Source of the DNA: Lachnospiraceae bacterium UBA7050
GTDB lineage: Bacteria > Bacillota > Clostridia > Lachnospirales > Lachnospiraceae
NCBI GenBank assembly: GCA_002493905.1
Contig: DLAJ01000006.1
Coordinates: 2,864 to 52,766, forward strand
DNA: 49,903 bases
Direction: 5' to 3'
The notes under the pieces: generated by a model
What the model was told of the DNA's origin: nothing
Database searches by the model: none
What the model saw: only the letters and a program-made list of their open reading frames with translations
Translations under genes and position numbers: made by a program
In this document: positions 17,718 to 26,261 of the stretch, piece after piece
How positions within the stretch are numbered: the stretch's first letter is position 1
How the letters are laid out: every line of letters begins with the position of its first letter

Positions 17718-17800
17718 GTGATACAATATCGTGAGATATTGTATCGCACCGGGCATGGGCGGGAGCACATCAAAGGCGGGATGTGCATGTGCGGAGCACA
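17718..17800 (+). promoter_or_regulatory. structured leader of mgtE (three hairpins)
   Basis: An 11-bp perfect stem with a GTGA loop (17720-17730 with 17735-17745, extendable by two pairs) is followed by a 7-bp hairpin (17765-17771 with 17780-17786). A third hairpin has 5 bp (17788-17792 with 17796-17800). The third ends about 15 bases before the AAAGGAG of mgtE. I cannot match it to the M-box magnesium riboswitch. Confidence 0.45.
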
Positions 17801-17824
17801 CTGATACAAAAAAGGAGTTTATCC

Positions 17825-19237
17825 ATGGCAGATAAGATCATATTTTCAGAGCCGGAGCGTCCCGACTATGAACCGGAGCTGATACGCCTCATTCAGAGCG
17901 GTCTGCCGGAAGACGCCCTCCGCGAGCAGTTAAGCAATTATCACGATCATGATATATCAAACGTACTGCCGTCGCTGCTGCCTTCAGAAAGAAAGCGCCT
18001 CTACCGCGCGCTTGGTGTGGATGCCGTCTCGGATATCTTCGCCTATCTGGAAGAGGACGTCGGCATTTATCTTGCAGAGCTTGATTCCGAAAAGGCTGCG
18101 GACATTATTGAAAGCATGGACGCCGACGATGCGGTTGACGTTCTTGAAGAGCTCGAAGACGACAAGAGCAGCGAACTGATACGGCTGATCGATGCAGAAA
18201 TGAGGCATGATATTACCCTCATCCGCTCTTACGATGAGGATGAACTCGGCAGCCTCATGACGACCAATTTTGTCGTCATTCAAAACAACTTTACAGTCAA
18301 GCAGGCAATGCGTTCCCTTGTGGAGCAGGCTGCGGACAATGACAATATATCAACCATTTATGTAACGGATGAAAACGGCGTATTCTGCGGCGCGATTAAT
18401 CTGCCCGACTTAATCGTCGCAAGGCAGAACGATGAATTGAAGTCCCTGATTACGACCTCTTTTCCGTATGTATACGCAACGGAGACGGTTGATGACTGCT
18501 TAGAGCAGTTAAAAGATTATTCCGAAGACTCCATTCCGGTCCTCGATAACGACAAACATCTGCTCGGTATTATTACCGCCCAGGATATTGTCGAGGTTGT
18601 AGATGAACAGATGGGCGAGGATTACGCCCGTTTCGCAGGTCTGACCGAAGAGGAAGAATTAAACGAGCCGCTGAAAGCGAGTATCAAAAAAAGAATCCCC
18701 TGGCTCGTCACGCTGCTGTTCCTCGGCCTGTTCGTATCCACAATCGCAGGCATGTTTGAGCAGGTTATCGCCCAACTGACGCTGATCGTCAGCTTCCAGT
18801 CCCTGATCCTCGGAATGGCAGGTAATGTCGGTACCCAGTCGCTTGCCGTTACGATTCGTGTCCTCGTTGATGAAGAATTAGGGCGCGGGCAGCGCCTGAA
18901 GCTGGTGCTGAAAGAGCTTCGGATCGGTTTTGTAAACGGTCTGCTGCTCGGCACCCTGTCGTTTATACTGATTGGCCTGTATATTTATCTAATGAAAGGC
19001 AGGCCCCCCATGTTTTCATTTGCGGTATCGGGCTGCATCGGTCTGTCGCTGTTTGTGGCAATGATTATTTCCTCCCTGATGGGAACAGTCATCCCGCTTT
19101 TTTTCCACAAGCTTCACGTGGACCCCGCAGTTGCGTCCGGTCCCCTGATTTCTACTATTAACGACCTGATCGCCGTGATCACTTATTACGGTTTAGCATG
19201 GCTCCTGCTTCTTCAGGTTCTGCATTTGGTTGAATAG
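17825..19237 (+). CDS. mgtE: magnesium transporter MgtE
   Basis: Mg2+ channel gated by its own cytosolic sensor. An N-terminal MgtE_N domain (residues about 20-130) contains the superhelical repeats SEKAADIIESMDADDAVDVLEELEDDK. Two CBS domains follow (about 135-260). Five membrane segments then carry the conserved GMAGNVGTQSLAVTIRVL and INDLIAVITYYGLAWLLL. AAAGGAG lies 8 bases before the ATG at 17825; an earlier in-frame ATG at 17783 lacks a site. The next gene begins 8 bases downstream, so both are probably one operon. Confidence 0.95.
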   Translation: MADKIIFSEPERPDYEPELIRLIQSGLPEDALREQLSNYHDHDISNVLPSLLPSERKRLYRALGVDAVSDIFAYLEEDVGIYLAELDSEKAADIIESMDADDAVDVLEELEDDKSSELIRLIDAEMRHDITLIRSYDEDELGSLMTTNFVVIQNNFTVKQAMRSLVEQAADNDNISTIYVTDENGVFCGAINLPDLIVARQNDELKSLITTSFPYVYATETVDDCLEQLKDYSEDSIPVLDNDKHLLGIITAQDIVEVVDEQMGEDYARFAGLTEEEELNEPLKASIKKRIPWLVTLLFLGLFVSTIAGMFEQVIAQLTLIVSFQSLILGMAGNVGTQSLAVTIRVLVDEELGRGQRLKLVLKELRIGFVNGLLLGTLSFILIGLYIYLMKGRPPMFSFAVSGCIGLSLFVAMIISSLMGTVIPLFFHKLHVDPAVASGPLISTINDLIAVITYYGLAWLLLLQVLHLVE

Positions 19238-19245
19238 ATAAGAAG

Positions 19246-20331
19246 ATGAAAAACTTTTTAGAACACGCAAAAAAACTATTAGACGGCAGCGCACAGATCA
19301 CTAACAGGCAGAAATTCAGTTTCATGATTTATTCCATTGCCTGTGTGCATCTGTTTTTGCTGTGCATATTTATTATTTTAGACATCACGCCTCTGTATCT
19401 TTTTAATATTGCAAGTGTCGCAACTTATCTGTTCGCTGCATACTGGGTGCGCAGGGACATTTATCTCCCTGTTTACTATATTGTTTATTTTGAAATCATT
19501 CTGCACTCGTTTGTCGCTACGCTGTGCATCGGCTGGCAGTTTGGTTTTGCACAGTATATTATCGCAATCATCCCCGTCGGCTACTATGTCGGCTACACGC
19601 TTGACACAAAGCGGCGCAAGCTTGTGATCGCTACCGGAAGCGCCGTCGCTGCCGCACTCTTATTTCTGACCTGTAAATTTCTATCCTATGTCAGAGAGCC
19701 GTTTTTTACCATTGACAGCCCCACGATTGAGTTCGCCATTTATACGTTTAATTCCATCTGCACCTTTGTATTCCTGATTCTGTTTTCTCTTATCTACATT
19801 TTTGAGATGAAATGGACTTATGCAAAGCTGCGGCACCAGAATGTCATTTTGGAACAGCTTGCAAACACGGACCCGCTGACGGGGCTTTATAACCGCCGCA
19901 GCATGCAGATGTTTATTGAACAGGCCCTGGCGTCTGATTCCAACTTTGCGCTGATCATGGGTGATATTGACGACTTCAAAAAAATAAACGATACCCACGG
20001 GCACGATTTCGGCGATGTGGCATTGCATGACATTGCGCAGATCGCGGTGCAGCAGGTCGGCGAGCACGGGTATGTGTGCCGCTGGGGAGGCGAAGAGCTT
20101 TTAATTCTCATCAGCAACAGCACGCACGAGCAGACCTATCAGATTGCGGAGAGCATCCGGTACCATGTAGCACGTCACAATTTTGAGTCGGGCGGACAGC
20201 GAATTCACTGTACGCTCACGCTTGGTATTGCAATCTATCAAAGAGGCATGTCAATCGAAGAGACGATTACGCATGCTGACGGCAAGCTCTATCAGGGTAA
20301 GCAGAGCGGAAAAAATACGGTTGTGATATAA
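19246..20331 (+). CDS. membrane diguanylate cyclase (GGDEF domain)
   Basis: Makes the second messenger cyclic di-GMP from two GTP. About six hydrophobic segments fill residues 20-185, then a short linker leads to a GGDEF domain (about 200-361). The domain has LANTDPLTGLYNRRS, MGDIDDFKKINDTHGHDFGD and the active-site loop RWGGEEL (about residue 280); GGEE is a functional variant of GGDEF. The I-site RxxD is not present before the loop, so product inhibition may be absent. Its membrane part is not one I can name. It follows mgtE by 8 bases. Confidence 0.92.
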   Translation: MKNFLEHAKKLLDGSAQITNRQKFSFMIYSIACVHLFLLCIFIILDITPLYLFNIASVATYLFAAYWVRRDIYLPVYYIVYFEIILHSFVATLCIGWQFGFAQYIIAIIPVGYYVGYTLDTKRRKLVIATGSAVAAALLFLTCKFLSYVREPFFTIDSPTIEFAIYTFNSICTFVFLILFSLIYIFEMKWTYAKLRHQNVILEQLANTDPLTGLYNRRSMQMFIEQALASDSNFALIMGDIDDFKKINDTHGHDFGDVALHDIAQIAVQQVGEHGYVCRWGGEELLILISNSTHEQTYQIAESIRYHVARHNFESGGQRIHCTLTLGIAIYQRGMSIEETITHADGKLYQGKQSGKNTVVI

Positions 20332-20386
20332 AAAAGACTTTCGCTGAAGCGAAAGTCTTTCGAAGAAATGCCGAAGGCATTTCTTC
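20331..20386 (+). terminator. tandem hairpins after the diguanylate cyclase gene
   Basis: The first hairpin (20331-20360) has a 10-bp stem around GA with A- and T-runs, starting at the stop codon. The second has 11-bp arms at 20362-20372 and 20376-20386 around GAA. The first is a credible terminator; the second has no T-run. Confidence 0.7.
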
Positions 20387-20406
20387 AGGAATTGAAGAAA
20401 TTTCCT

Positions 20407-20445
20407 ATTAAAAAAAAAGACCGCAAAGCGGTCTTTTTTTTTAAT
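20407..20445. terminator. bidirectional terminator between the cyclase gene and proS
   Basis: A perfect palindrome with 18-bp arms around AAA, containing a run of nine A and a run of nine T. It works on both strands and includes the proS stop codon. Confidence 0.85.
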
Positions 20446-21877
20446 AGGCTCTTCCCCAGTAAACCATCTTTTTCGCAGGCTTTCCGCAGCATACGCAGGT
20501 ATCGGAAATCCGCTCATCTTCAAACGGCATACAGCGGCTCGTAACCGCCAGTTTTTCTTTGATCAGGTCCTCACACGCCTGATCTCCGCACCACATCGCC
20601 TTGACAAAACCGGATTTCTCCGTAAAGCACTTTTCAAATTCTTCCATCGTCGCCGCCGTATAAGTATGCTCTTCTCTGTGGCGGAGTGCCGCCTCAAACA
20701 TATCGTTCTGAATCTGCTCTAACAGCTCCGGCACTTTTGAAGCCGCCTCCTCTAAGGAAAGCGTCAATTTTTCTCCGTTATCCCGGCGGCATGCAACGCA
20801 TTGCCCTGCCTCAATATCTTTCGGTCCGATCTCAATACGCAGGGGAATGCCGCGCATTTCCTGCTCGGAAAATTTCCAGCCCGGACTCTTATCAGAAATG
20901 TCCGTCTTTACGCGGATACCTGCCTTTCTGATCTCCTCCTCCAGTTTTGACGCCGCTGCAAGAACACCGTCTTTTTGCTGCTGAATCGGAATAATCATGA
21001 CCTGCACAGGCGCAACCCTGGGCGGCAGTTTTAAGCCGGAGTTATCGCCGTGTACCATGATGATCGCTCCGATCAGACGGGTGGACAGTCCCCACGAGGT
21101 CTGATGCACATATTGCAGTGTATTGTCCTTTGCCGTATATTGAATGCCGAATGCTTTCGCAAATCCATCTCCGAAGTTGTGGCTCGTTCCGGACTGCAGG
21201 GCTTTCCCGTCATGCATAAGCGCTTCAATCGTATAGGTCGCCGTGGCTCCTGCAAATTTTTCTTTATCAGTCTTACGCCCTTTTATCACGGGAATTGCAA
21301 GCACATCCTCCACAAAATCAGCATATACATTCAGCATCTGGATCGTCCGCTCCTCGGCTTCCTGCTCCGTCGCATGCGCGGTATGTCCCTCCTGCCACAA
21401 AAACTCACGGCTTCTCAAAAACGGTCTTGTCTCTTTTTCCCAGCGGACAACCGAGCACCACTGGTTGCATACCTGCGGTAAGTCGCGGTATGAATGGACT
21501 ACGCTTTTATAATAGTCACAGAACAGCGTTTCCGAAGTAGGTCTGACACACATTCTCTCCTGAAGCTGCTGCCCGCCGCCATATGTCACCCACGCGACCT
21601 CCGGCGCGAATCCTTCTACATGATCTTTTTCTTTCTGCAGAAGACTTTCGGGAATAAACATCGGAAGATATACATTCTGCACCCCTGTCTCCTTAAAGCG
21701 CATATCCAGCTGCTGCTGAATTGATTCCCAGATCGCATACCCTGCCGGCTTAAAAGCCATGCACCCTTTTACGCTTGTATAGTCGATCAGCTCCGCTTTT
21801 TTGACCACGTCCGTGTACCACTGGGCGAAATCTTCATCCATGGATGTGATCGCCTCTACTAATTTCTTGTCTGCCAT
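20441..21877 (-). CDS. proS: prolyl-tRNA synthetase (short, eukaryote/archaea-like type)
   Basis: Class II synthetase charging tRNA(Pro). Motif 2 and 3 regions are visible (ETLFCDYYKSVVHSYRDLP, VRWEKETRPFLRSREFLWQEGHTAHAT, HQTSWGLSTRLIGAIIMVHGD). The C-terminal part has the zinc-binding-like domain with MPFEDERISDTCVCCGKPAKKMVYWGRAY. The 478-aa length and the tail identify the archaeal/eukaryotic-like ProS without the editing insertion. AAAGGAG lies before the ATG at 21875-21877. Expression is controlled by the T-box at 22173-22440. Confidence 0.95.
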   Translation of the reverse strand: MADKKLVEAITSMDEDFAQWYTDVVKKAELIDYTSVKGCMAFKPAGYAIWESIQQQLDMRFKETGVQNVYLPMFIPESLLQKEKDHVEGFAPEVAWVTYGGGQQLQERMCVRPTSETLFCDYYKSVVHSYRDLPQVCNQWCSVVRWEKETRPFLRSREFLWQEGHTAHATEQEAEERTIQMLNVYADFVEDVLAIPVIKGRKTDKEKFAGATATYTIEALMHDGKALQSGTSHNFGDGFAKAFGIQYTAKDNTLQYVHQTSWGLSTRLIGAIIMVHGDNSGLKLPPRVAPVQVMIIPIQQQKDGVLAAASKLEEEIRKAGIRVKTDISDKSPGWKFSEQEMRGIPLRIEIGPKDIEAGQCVACRRDNGEKLTLSLEEAASKVPELLEQIQNDMFEAALRHREEHTYTAATMEEFEKCFTEKSGFVKAMWCGDQACEDLIKEKLAVTSRCMPFEDERISDTCVCCGKPAKKMVYWGRAY

Positions 21878-22172
21878 TTTCGTTCCTGCTCCTTTCCTGA
21901 TTTTGCTTACCGCCTTCCGCCTGCCCATGCAGGCACTGCCGGCGCTTCGGACAGCTTCGTACCTTTTTGCGCGGTCAGCAGCTTTTGGTCCGTTTCGCGT
22001 ACCAACGCTCGCGTTGCTCGCCGCAATGCTTCCTTTTTTGCGCGATCAGCAGCTTCTGGTACGCTTCGCGTACCAAAAGCTCGCGTTGCTCGCCGCAACA
22101 AAATTCTTATCCGACTCCTCGTGCGAGCACGGGAGTCGTCTAATAATTCCGTTGCTTTTCTGCTGATCGCGC
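21878..22172 (-). repeat. repeat-rich leader between the T-box terminator and proS
   Basis: A unit of about 70 bases occurs twice in tandem (about 21964-22031 and 22034-22101). It is built from GCGCGATCAGCAG, a palindromic GGTACGCTTCGCGTACC core and GCTCGCGTTGCTCGCCGC. A third copy of the first block lies inverted at about 22159-22173, next to the T-box terminator. On the minus-strand mRNA its 15 bases can pair with the block at 22038-22052, enclosing further hairpins. The rest has no coding potential. Confidence 0.7.
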
Positions 22173-22440
22173 AAAAAAAATCCTTCAATCCCTAGTAGGG
22201 ACCGAAGGTTATCGGCGGTGCCACCCTGTTTGACGGCACTTACGCCGTCCTGCTCATCATCCGTTATCGCCGGACTTACGGTGTATTTGACATACACGGC
22301 TCCAAGGCAGGTTCCCCGCCCTCCGCTTAGGAATCTTCCACCTCCGGAGCCTTCAGCTTGTAAGCTCCTCCGATTCCCTCTCTGTAAAGCATCCGCACAG
22401 GTACTAACCCTTTTCAACGCCCTTCAATATATTGTGATTT
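22173..22440 (-). promoter_or_regulatory. T-box riboswitch for proS
   Basis: Senses uncharged tRNA(Pro). The T-box sequence AACAGGGTGGCACCGC lies at 22215-22230. It is followed by a terminator (22173-22208) whose stem CCTTC..TCCCTA/TAGGGA..GAAGG ends in eight T. An AGTA S-turn is visible in the 5' part of stem I (near 22405). A CCT proline codon at 22309-22311, in GGGGAACCTGCC, is the likely specifier. The boundary at 22440 is approximate. Confidence 0.9.
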
Positions 22441-22619
22441 TAATGTGTCTTTTGTTATCTGTCAAGAAATTTCTGCGGGAACAGGAACAAAAAAATATGG
22501 ATGTAATGCCGTGGCTATGAGTGGTACAATAAGAAGTAGGTATTGAACTTGCTATTAGTAAAAGCTGCCAGATACAGGCATTTAGGATGCTAAAAAATTT
22601 CAAAATGAGGAGGTGCAGA

Positions 22620-23398
22620 ATGAAGCTGGGCGCTTACCAATTTTCTGTGACAAAAAGTATAAAAGATAATCTTGAAACCGTAAAAAAAGCTATCATAAAG
22701 GCTTCCCATGAAAGGATCAGACTTTTAGTTTTTCCGGAGTGTGCATTAACAGGATATCCACCTCATGATATTGAGCATTCTTCTGTGGTAAATTTTCAAG
22801 AATTAAACCTTGCATATCAACAGCTTCAAGGTCTGGTTGATCAATACGCGATACATGTGATCATTGGAACCATTATACAAAAAGGCGAAGACCATTATAA
22901 TAGTGCAGCCATGTTTACACCTTATGAAGAAAAGCGCTTCTATCATAAAAGAGCTTTATGGGGATGGGACAAGGATAATTTTAGTATCGGAAATAATAGT
23001 GGAATATTTGAAATAGACGGATGGAAAATCGGCGTCAGAATATGCTTTGAAGTCAGATTTCCGGAATTCTTTCGGGAATTATATGATGCGCATACGGATT
23101 TGAATATGATTATGTTTTATGATGTCGCGGACTACGATGATACAGAAAGATATGAACTGATAAAATCACATATCAGAACACGGGCTGTTGAAAATGTTAC
23201 CTATACTTTAGCAGTGAACACCATCCGTCATATCAGACAGCGCCGACTGCATTATACGATCGGTCAGGATATTCTCTGATAGAACTGAAAAGGAATGAAG
23301 AAAGCATGCTGGTATATGATTTAGAAAAGTCAGAACCGGATTTTGGAGAGAAAGGCAGAATAGAGATTTCAAATTTATTTCGCCAATACCGTGAATAA
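22620..23398 (+). pseudogene. carbon-nitrogen hydrolase, interrupted by a one-base frameshift
   Basis: Nitrilase-superfamily amidohydrolase. The catalytic triad is visible: Glu in VFPECALTGYPP, Lys in YHKRALWGWDKDNF and Cys in GVRICFEVRFPEFF. AGGAGG lies before the ATG at 22620. The reading frame stops at 23277-23279, but around 23235-23242, after NTIRH, the expected sequence continues in another frame: TAPTALYDRSGYSLIELKRN and so on to a TAA at 23396-23398. A single missing base explains this. The whole would be about 259 aa, normal for the family. The gene is AT-richer than its neighbours, suggesting later acquisition. A sequencing error cannot be excluded. Confidence 0.82.
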
Positions 23399-23516
23399 AG
23401 TATACGAATGACTGTGAAGCGCTGAATACAGATCATCGGGGAAATTGCAAATTTTCTGACCTCAAAGCACGTGAGGGACGCAAAGAAGAAATCAACGAAA
23501 AGCTGCAGGAATTTTA

Positions 23517-24593
23517 CTAAAATATCTCGTCCGGTGCATCTTCTTTTCCCGTTTGTTCCGTCAGTTCCCGGACGAGCAGATAGGAAAGAGGACCTGTTAC
23601 GATTCCCAAAAGTCCGTATAATTTTACGCCCAAAAAGACAGACATCAAAATAATGAGCGGATGAATGCCGATCCGCTGTCCGATCAGACGCGGCTCCATG
23701 AATTCCCGTGCAAAATAGCACACCACATAAAGCAGAACAAACACGACCGCCAGCACGGTGCGTCCCATGACCAGCTCGAAAAGCGCCAGAGGGAGCAGCG
23801 TAATCCCCGTTCCAATAAACGGAAGCATATCAAGGAAACCCACTACATATCCCCATAAGAATGGCATGTGAAACCCCGCCCACCAGAACACGACGCTGCA
23901 GATACCCCCGATGACCGACATAATGATAAGCTGTGCCTTTATATAAGAAAAAATCATTCTGACAGTCTTGTCATATAATTCTCTGATCCGTGCAAACCAA
24001 TGCTTACTGCGCCAATGCGCCACGATCTCATCATAATCCTTTGCAAGAAGCACGCTGAAAATAAAAAATACCGCCCAATAAATACCAATTGCCGCAAACA
24101 CAGCAATCACGTCCCCAGAGATAACAATCGCCTTCGGTATCGCCTCGTCACTGATCTGTTCCCCGATGCTGCGCGCCGCCGTCATAATTTTTTCTTCCAG
24201 CACAACCGCATCAATACCAAGCGGTCTTTCCAGATAACAGCAGCAGGTACGCAGAAAAACGCCGCACTGAACCCGCAGGATGCCAAAGTTTGCCATGCAC
24301 GCCCGCACACAACCCGCAGCTGCACGGTATAATACCAGAATCAGCACAATCGGAAGCGCACCAATCACTGAAAGCATTAATGCTGCAAGCACACTTTTCA
24401 TGCCCCGCCTTCTGCCTGAAAGCCTTCGGATAACCGGCATAGCCCAGCGCACAAAAAGAACGGACAGCCCAAATGGAAGTACAAGTATCAACGCGTACTT
24501 CATAAGCAGATAAACCGCCAGCGTGACAAACGCAATCCGGAAAACCCGCCGCTTTTTCCATTCTTCCCTTGCATCCTCAAAAAAATTTCCCAT
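23517..24593 (-). CDS. AI-2E family / YtvI-like membrane protein
   Basis: Polytopic membrane protein with about eight hydrophobic segments in the AI-2 exporter-like (UPF0118) arrangement. The family's conserved C-terminal half is visible in YIKAQLIIMSVIGGICSVVFWW, VVGFLDMLPFIGTGITLLPLALF and EPRLIGQRIGIHPLIILMSVFLGVKLYGLLGIVTGPL. Sporulation protein YtvI is one branch of this family; the role here is inferred only from membership and genome type. The start is ATG 24591-24593 after GGAG. Its stop lies 118 bases beyond the broken hydrolase gene, in convergent orientation. Confidence 0.82.
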   Translation of the reverse strand: MGNFFEDAREEWKKRRVFRIAFVTLAVYLLMKYALILVLPFGLSVLFVRWAMPVIRRLSGRRRGMKSVLAALMLSVIGALPIVLILVLYRAAAGCVRACMANFGILRVQCGVFLRTCCCYLERPLGIDAVVLEEKIMTAARSIGEQISDEAIPKAIVISGDVIAVFAAIGIYWAVFFIFSVLLAKDYDEIVAHWRSKHWFARIRELYDKTVRMIFSYIKAQLIIMSVIGGICSVVFWWAGFHMPFLWGYVVGFLDMLPFIGTGITLLPLALFELVMGRTVLAVVFVLLYVVCYFAREFMEPRLIGQRIGIHPLIILMSVFLGVKLYGLLGIVTGPLSYLLVRELTEQTGKEDAPDEIF

Positions 24594-24632
24594 ACGCACT
24601 CCATTCTTTCGGAATATAGTATGGGAAAAAAG

Positions 24633-25295
24633 TTATTTTTTATGAAATGCCGGCGTGGTACTAAAATCCATTTTCCTGCCGCTTGACGGGTGAACAAAAC
24701 AAAGTCTGTGCGCACAGAGTGCGACGTTTTTCAGACCCAGCGCCTCCGCAAGTCTTTGCGCCTGCTCGTCCCCGTATTTACGGTCTCCCAAAAGCGGATG
24801 CCCGGCGTGAGAAAACTGTAAGCGTATCTGATGAAAGCGTCCGGTCCTCAGGCAGATTTCCACATCACTGACATCATTGTCAGAATCATATGCTTCTACC
24901 CGGTATGCAAGCTCTGCGCGTTTTGCCTGACCTGTATTGGAAGTCCCCGTTACAACCTCCCCCAAGCCGTTTCCTTTTTTTACGACGTCATCAATCAGTT
25001 CTCCATGATCCGCGGGCATCCTCCCGCAGACAAGCGCGCGGTAATACTTGTTCATGAAGCCGTCCCGCATCTGCGCCCCCAGTGCCGCCGCCGCTTTCCG
25101 ATTTTTAGCAAATGCTAAAATCCCCTCAACCGGCTGATCCAGCCGATGGACTACATACAGCTCTTTGCCGCGCAGATAGCCCCGCAGCTCGCTCTCCATA
25201 TCCATCTGCGATACACGTGCGCTCTGCACGGCAAACCCCGCAGGCTTATGGCAGACTAGAATATCCTGATCCTCATATAAAATCACAGATTTCAA
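24633..25295 (-). CDS. RluA-family pseudouridine synthase
   Basis: Isomerises uridine to pseudouridine in rRNA or tRNA. The catalytic Asp is in VVHRLDQPVEGILAFAK (about residue 53), preceded by the family's ILVCHKPAGFAVQSAR. RTGRFHQIRLQFSHAGHPLLGDRKYG is typical of the C-terminal half. It has no S4 domain, so it is the short RluA type. The exact target cannot be read from the sequence. It lies 39 bases upstream of the YtvI-like gene on the same strand. Confidence 0.9.
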   Translation of the reverse strand: MKSVILYEDQDILVCHKPAGFAVQSARVSQMDMESELRGYLRGKELYVVHRLDQPVEGILAFAKNRKAAAALGAQMRDGFMNKYYRALVCGRMPADHGELIDDVVKKGNGLGEVVTGTSNTGQAKRAELAYRVEAYDSDNDVSDVEICLRTGRFHQIRLQFSHAGHPLLGDRKYGDEQAQRLAEALGLKNVALCAHRLCFVHPSSGRKMDFSTTPAFHKK

Positions 25296-25326
25296 CCAAA
25301 ATTGCGCTCCTCAACGCCCCATATAA

Positions 25327-25466
25327 AATCGCCATCGACACTAAAAGAACCGCCTTTGACGCTTAAGAATCGCCTCTGGCGCTAAAGAACCGCTACTGAC
25401 GCTAAAGAATCGCCTTTGACGCTTAAAGAACCGCCATCGGCGCTAAAGAACCGCCAAGGGCGGTTC
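25327..25466. repeat. seven tandem repeats of about 20 bp
   Basis: Units follow AGAAYCGCCNNTGRCGCTWA. Copies at 25346, 25366, 25386 and 25406 have exact 20-base spacing, with less exact flanking copies from 25327 and 25427. On the minus strand most units can form a tiny hairpin (CGCC-NNN-GGCG) followed by TTCTTTA. The last unit (25447-25466) is a full 8-bp terminator-like stem. There are no spacers, so it is not a CRISPR array. Confidence 0.8.
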
Positions 25467-25470
25467 TTTT

Positions 25471-25530
25471 GTGTGAAACGTAGATTTTCTTAGGCAGCGT
25501 TTTTTGATGCCTTAGAAAATCTTTTCACAC
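25471..25530 (-). terminator. long stem-loop after the two-component operon
   Basis: Outer arms GTGTGAAA/TTTCACAC and inner 15-base arms with one mismatch form a hairpin of about 60 bases. It starts right after the response regulator stop. No strong T-run follows, so termination may depend on the adjacent stem at 25447-25466. Confidence 0.55.
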
Positions 25531-25531
25531 T

Positions 25532-26221
25532 TTAGACCTTAAACCGATACCCGACGCCCCAGATCGTCTCGATATACTGCGGTTTCGACGTATCATATTC
25601 CAGCTTCTCACGGATTTTTTTAATATGAACCGTAACGGTTGCGATATCCCCGACAGAATCCATATCCCAGATTTCCCGGAACAGTTCCTCCTTCGTAAAT
25701 ACATGATTCGGGTTCTCCGCCAAAAATGTCAGAAGATCAAATTCCTTCGTAGTAAAAATCCGTTCCTCTCCGTCCACATAGACACGGCGCGCCGTTTTGT
25801 CAATTTTAAGCCCCCGTATCTCTACAATATCATTCTGCTTCTGTCCAAACCCGACAAGTCTGTCATATCTTGCCAGATGCGCCTTTACACGCGCTACCAG
25901 CTCACTTGGACTAAAAGGCTTCGTCATATAATCGTCCGCACCAAGCCCGAGTCCCCTGATCTTATCAATATCATCTTTTTTAGCAGATACCATCAAAATC
26001 GGAATATTCTTTTCCTCCCGTATCCGCCGGCAGACTTCAAATCCATCCATACCCGGCAGCATCAGATCGAGAATAATAAGCGCATACTCTTCCGAGAGCG
26101 CCTTTTGAAGTCCCTCGTTGCCATCATTCGCAATCTCCACCTGAAACTCAGATATTTCCAGATAATCTTTCTCCAGGTCCGCGATCTCCTTCTCATCCTC
26201 TACAATTAAAATCCGACTCAT
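25532..26221 (-). CDS. OmpR/PhoB-family response regulator
   Basis: DNA-binding output protein of a two-component system. The receiver domain (residues 1-115) has the acidic pair in VEDE, phospho-acceptor Asp52 in IILDLMLPGMDG, and Lys in MTKPFSPSEL. The C-terminal winged helix (about 130-229) ends with DTSKPQYIETIWGVGYRFKV. It lies 40 bases downstream of its kinase gene on the same strand. Target genes are unknown. Confidence 0.95.
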   Translation of the reverse strand: MSRILIVEDEKEIADLEKDYLEISEFQVEIANDGNEGLQKALSEEYALIILDLMLPGMDGFEVCRRIREEKNIPILMVSAKKDDIDKIRGLGLGADDYMTKPFSPSELVARVKAHLARYDRLVGFGQKQNDIVEIRGLKIDKTARRVYVDGEERIFTTKEFDLLTFLAENPNHVFTKEELFREIWDMDSVGDIATVTVHIKKIREKLEYDTSKPQYIETIWGVGYRFKV

Positions 26222-26261
26222 TTAAGCTTCCTCCAATTTCCGATTTCGATTTTCTAAAAAA

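Noticed and set aside
17597..17824. M-box magnesium riboswitch before mgtE
   Set aside because: The conserved M-box sequence blocks are not visible; only simple hairpins are.
23399..23520. Short open frame ending KFSDLKAREGRKEE...LQEFY after the broken hydrolase
   Set aside because: It looks protein-like and may be a gene remnant. It has no start codon with a ribosome site and no upstream part, so it is not annotated as a gene.
25327..25466. CRISPR array
   Set aside because: Repeats of 20 bases are directly adjacent with no unique spacers, and no cas genes are nearby.
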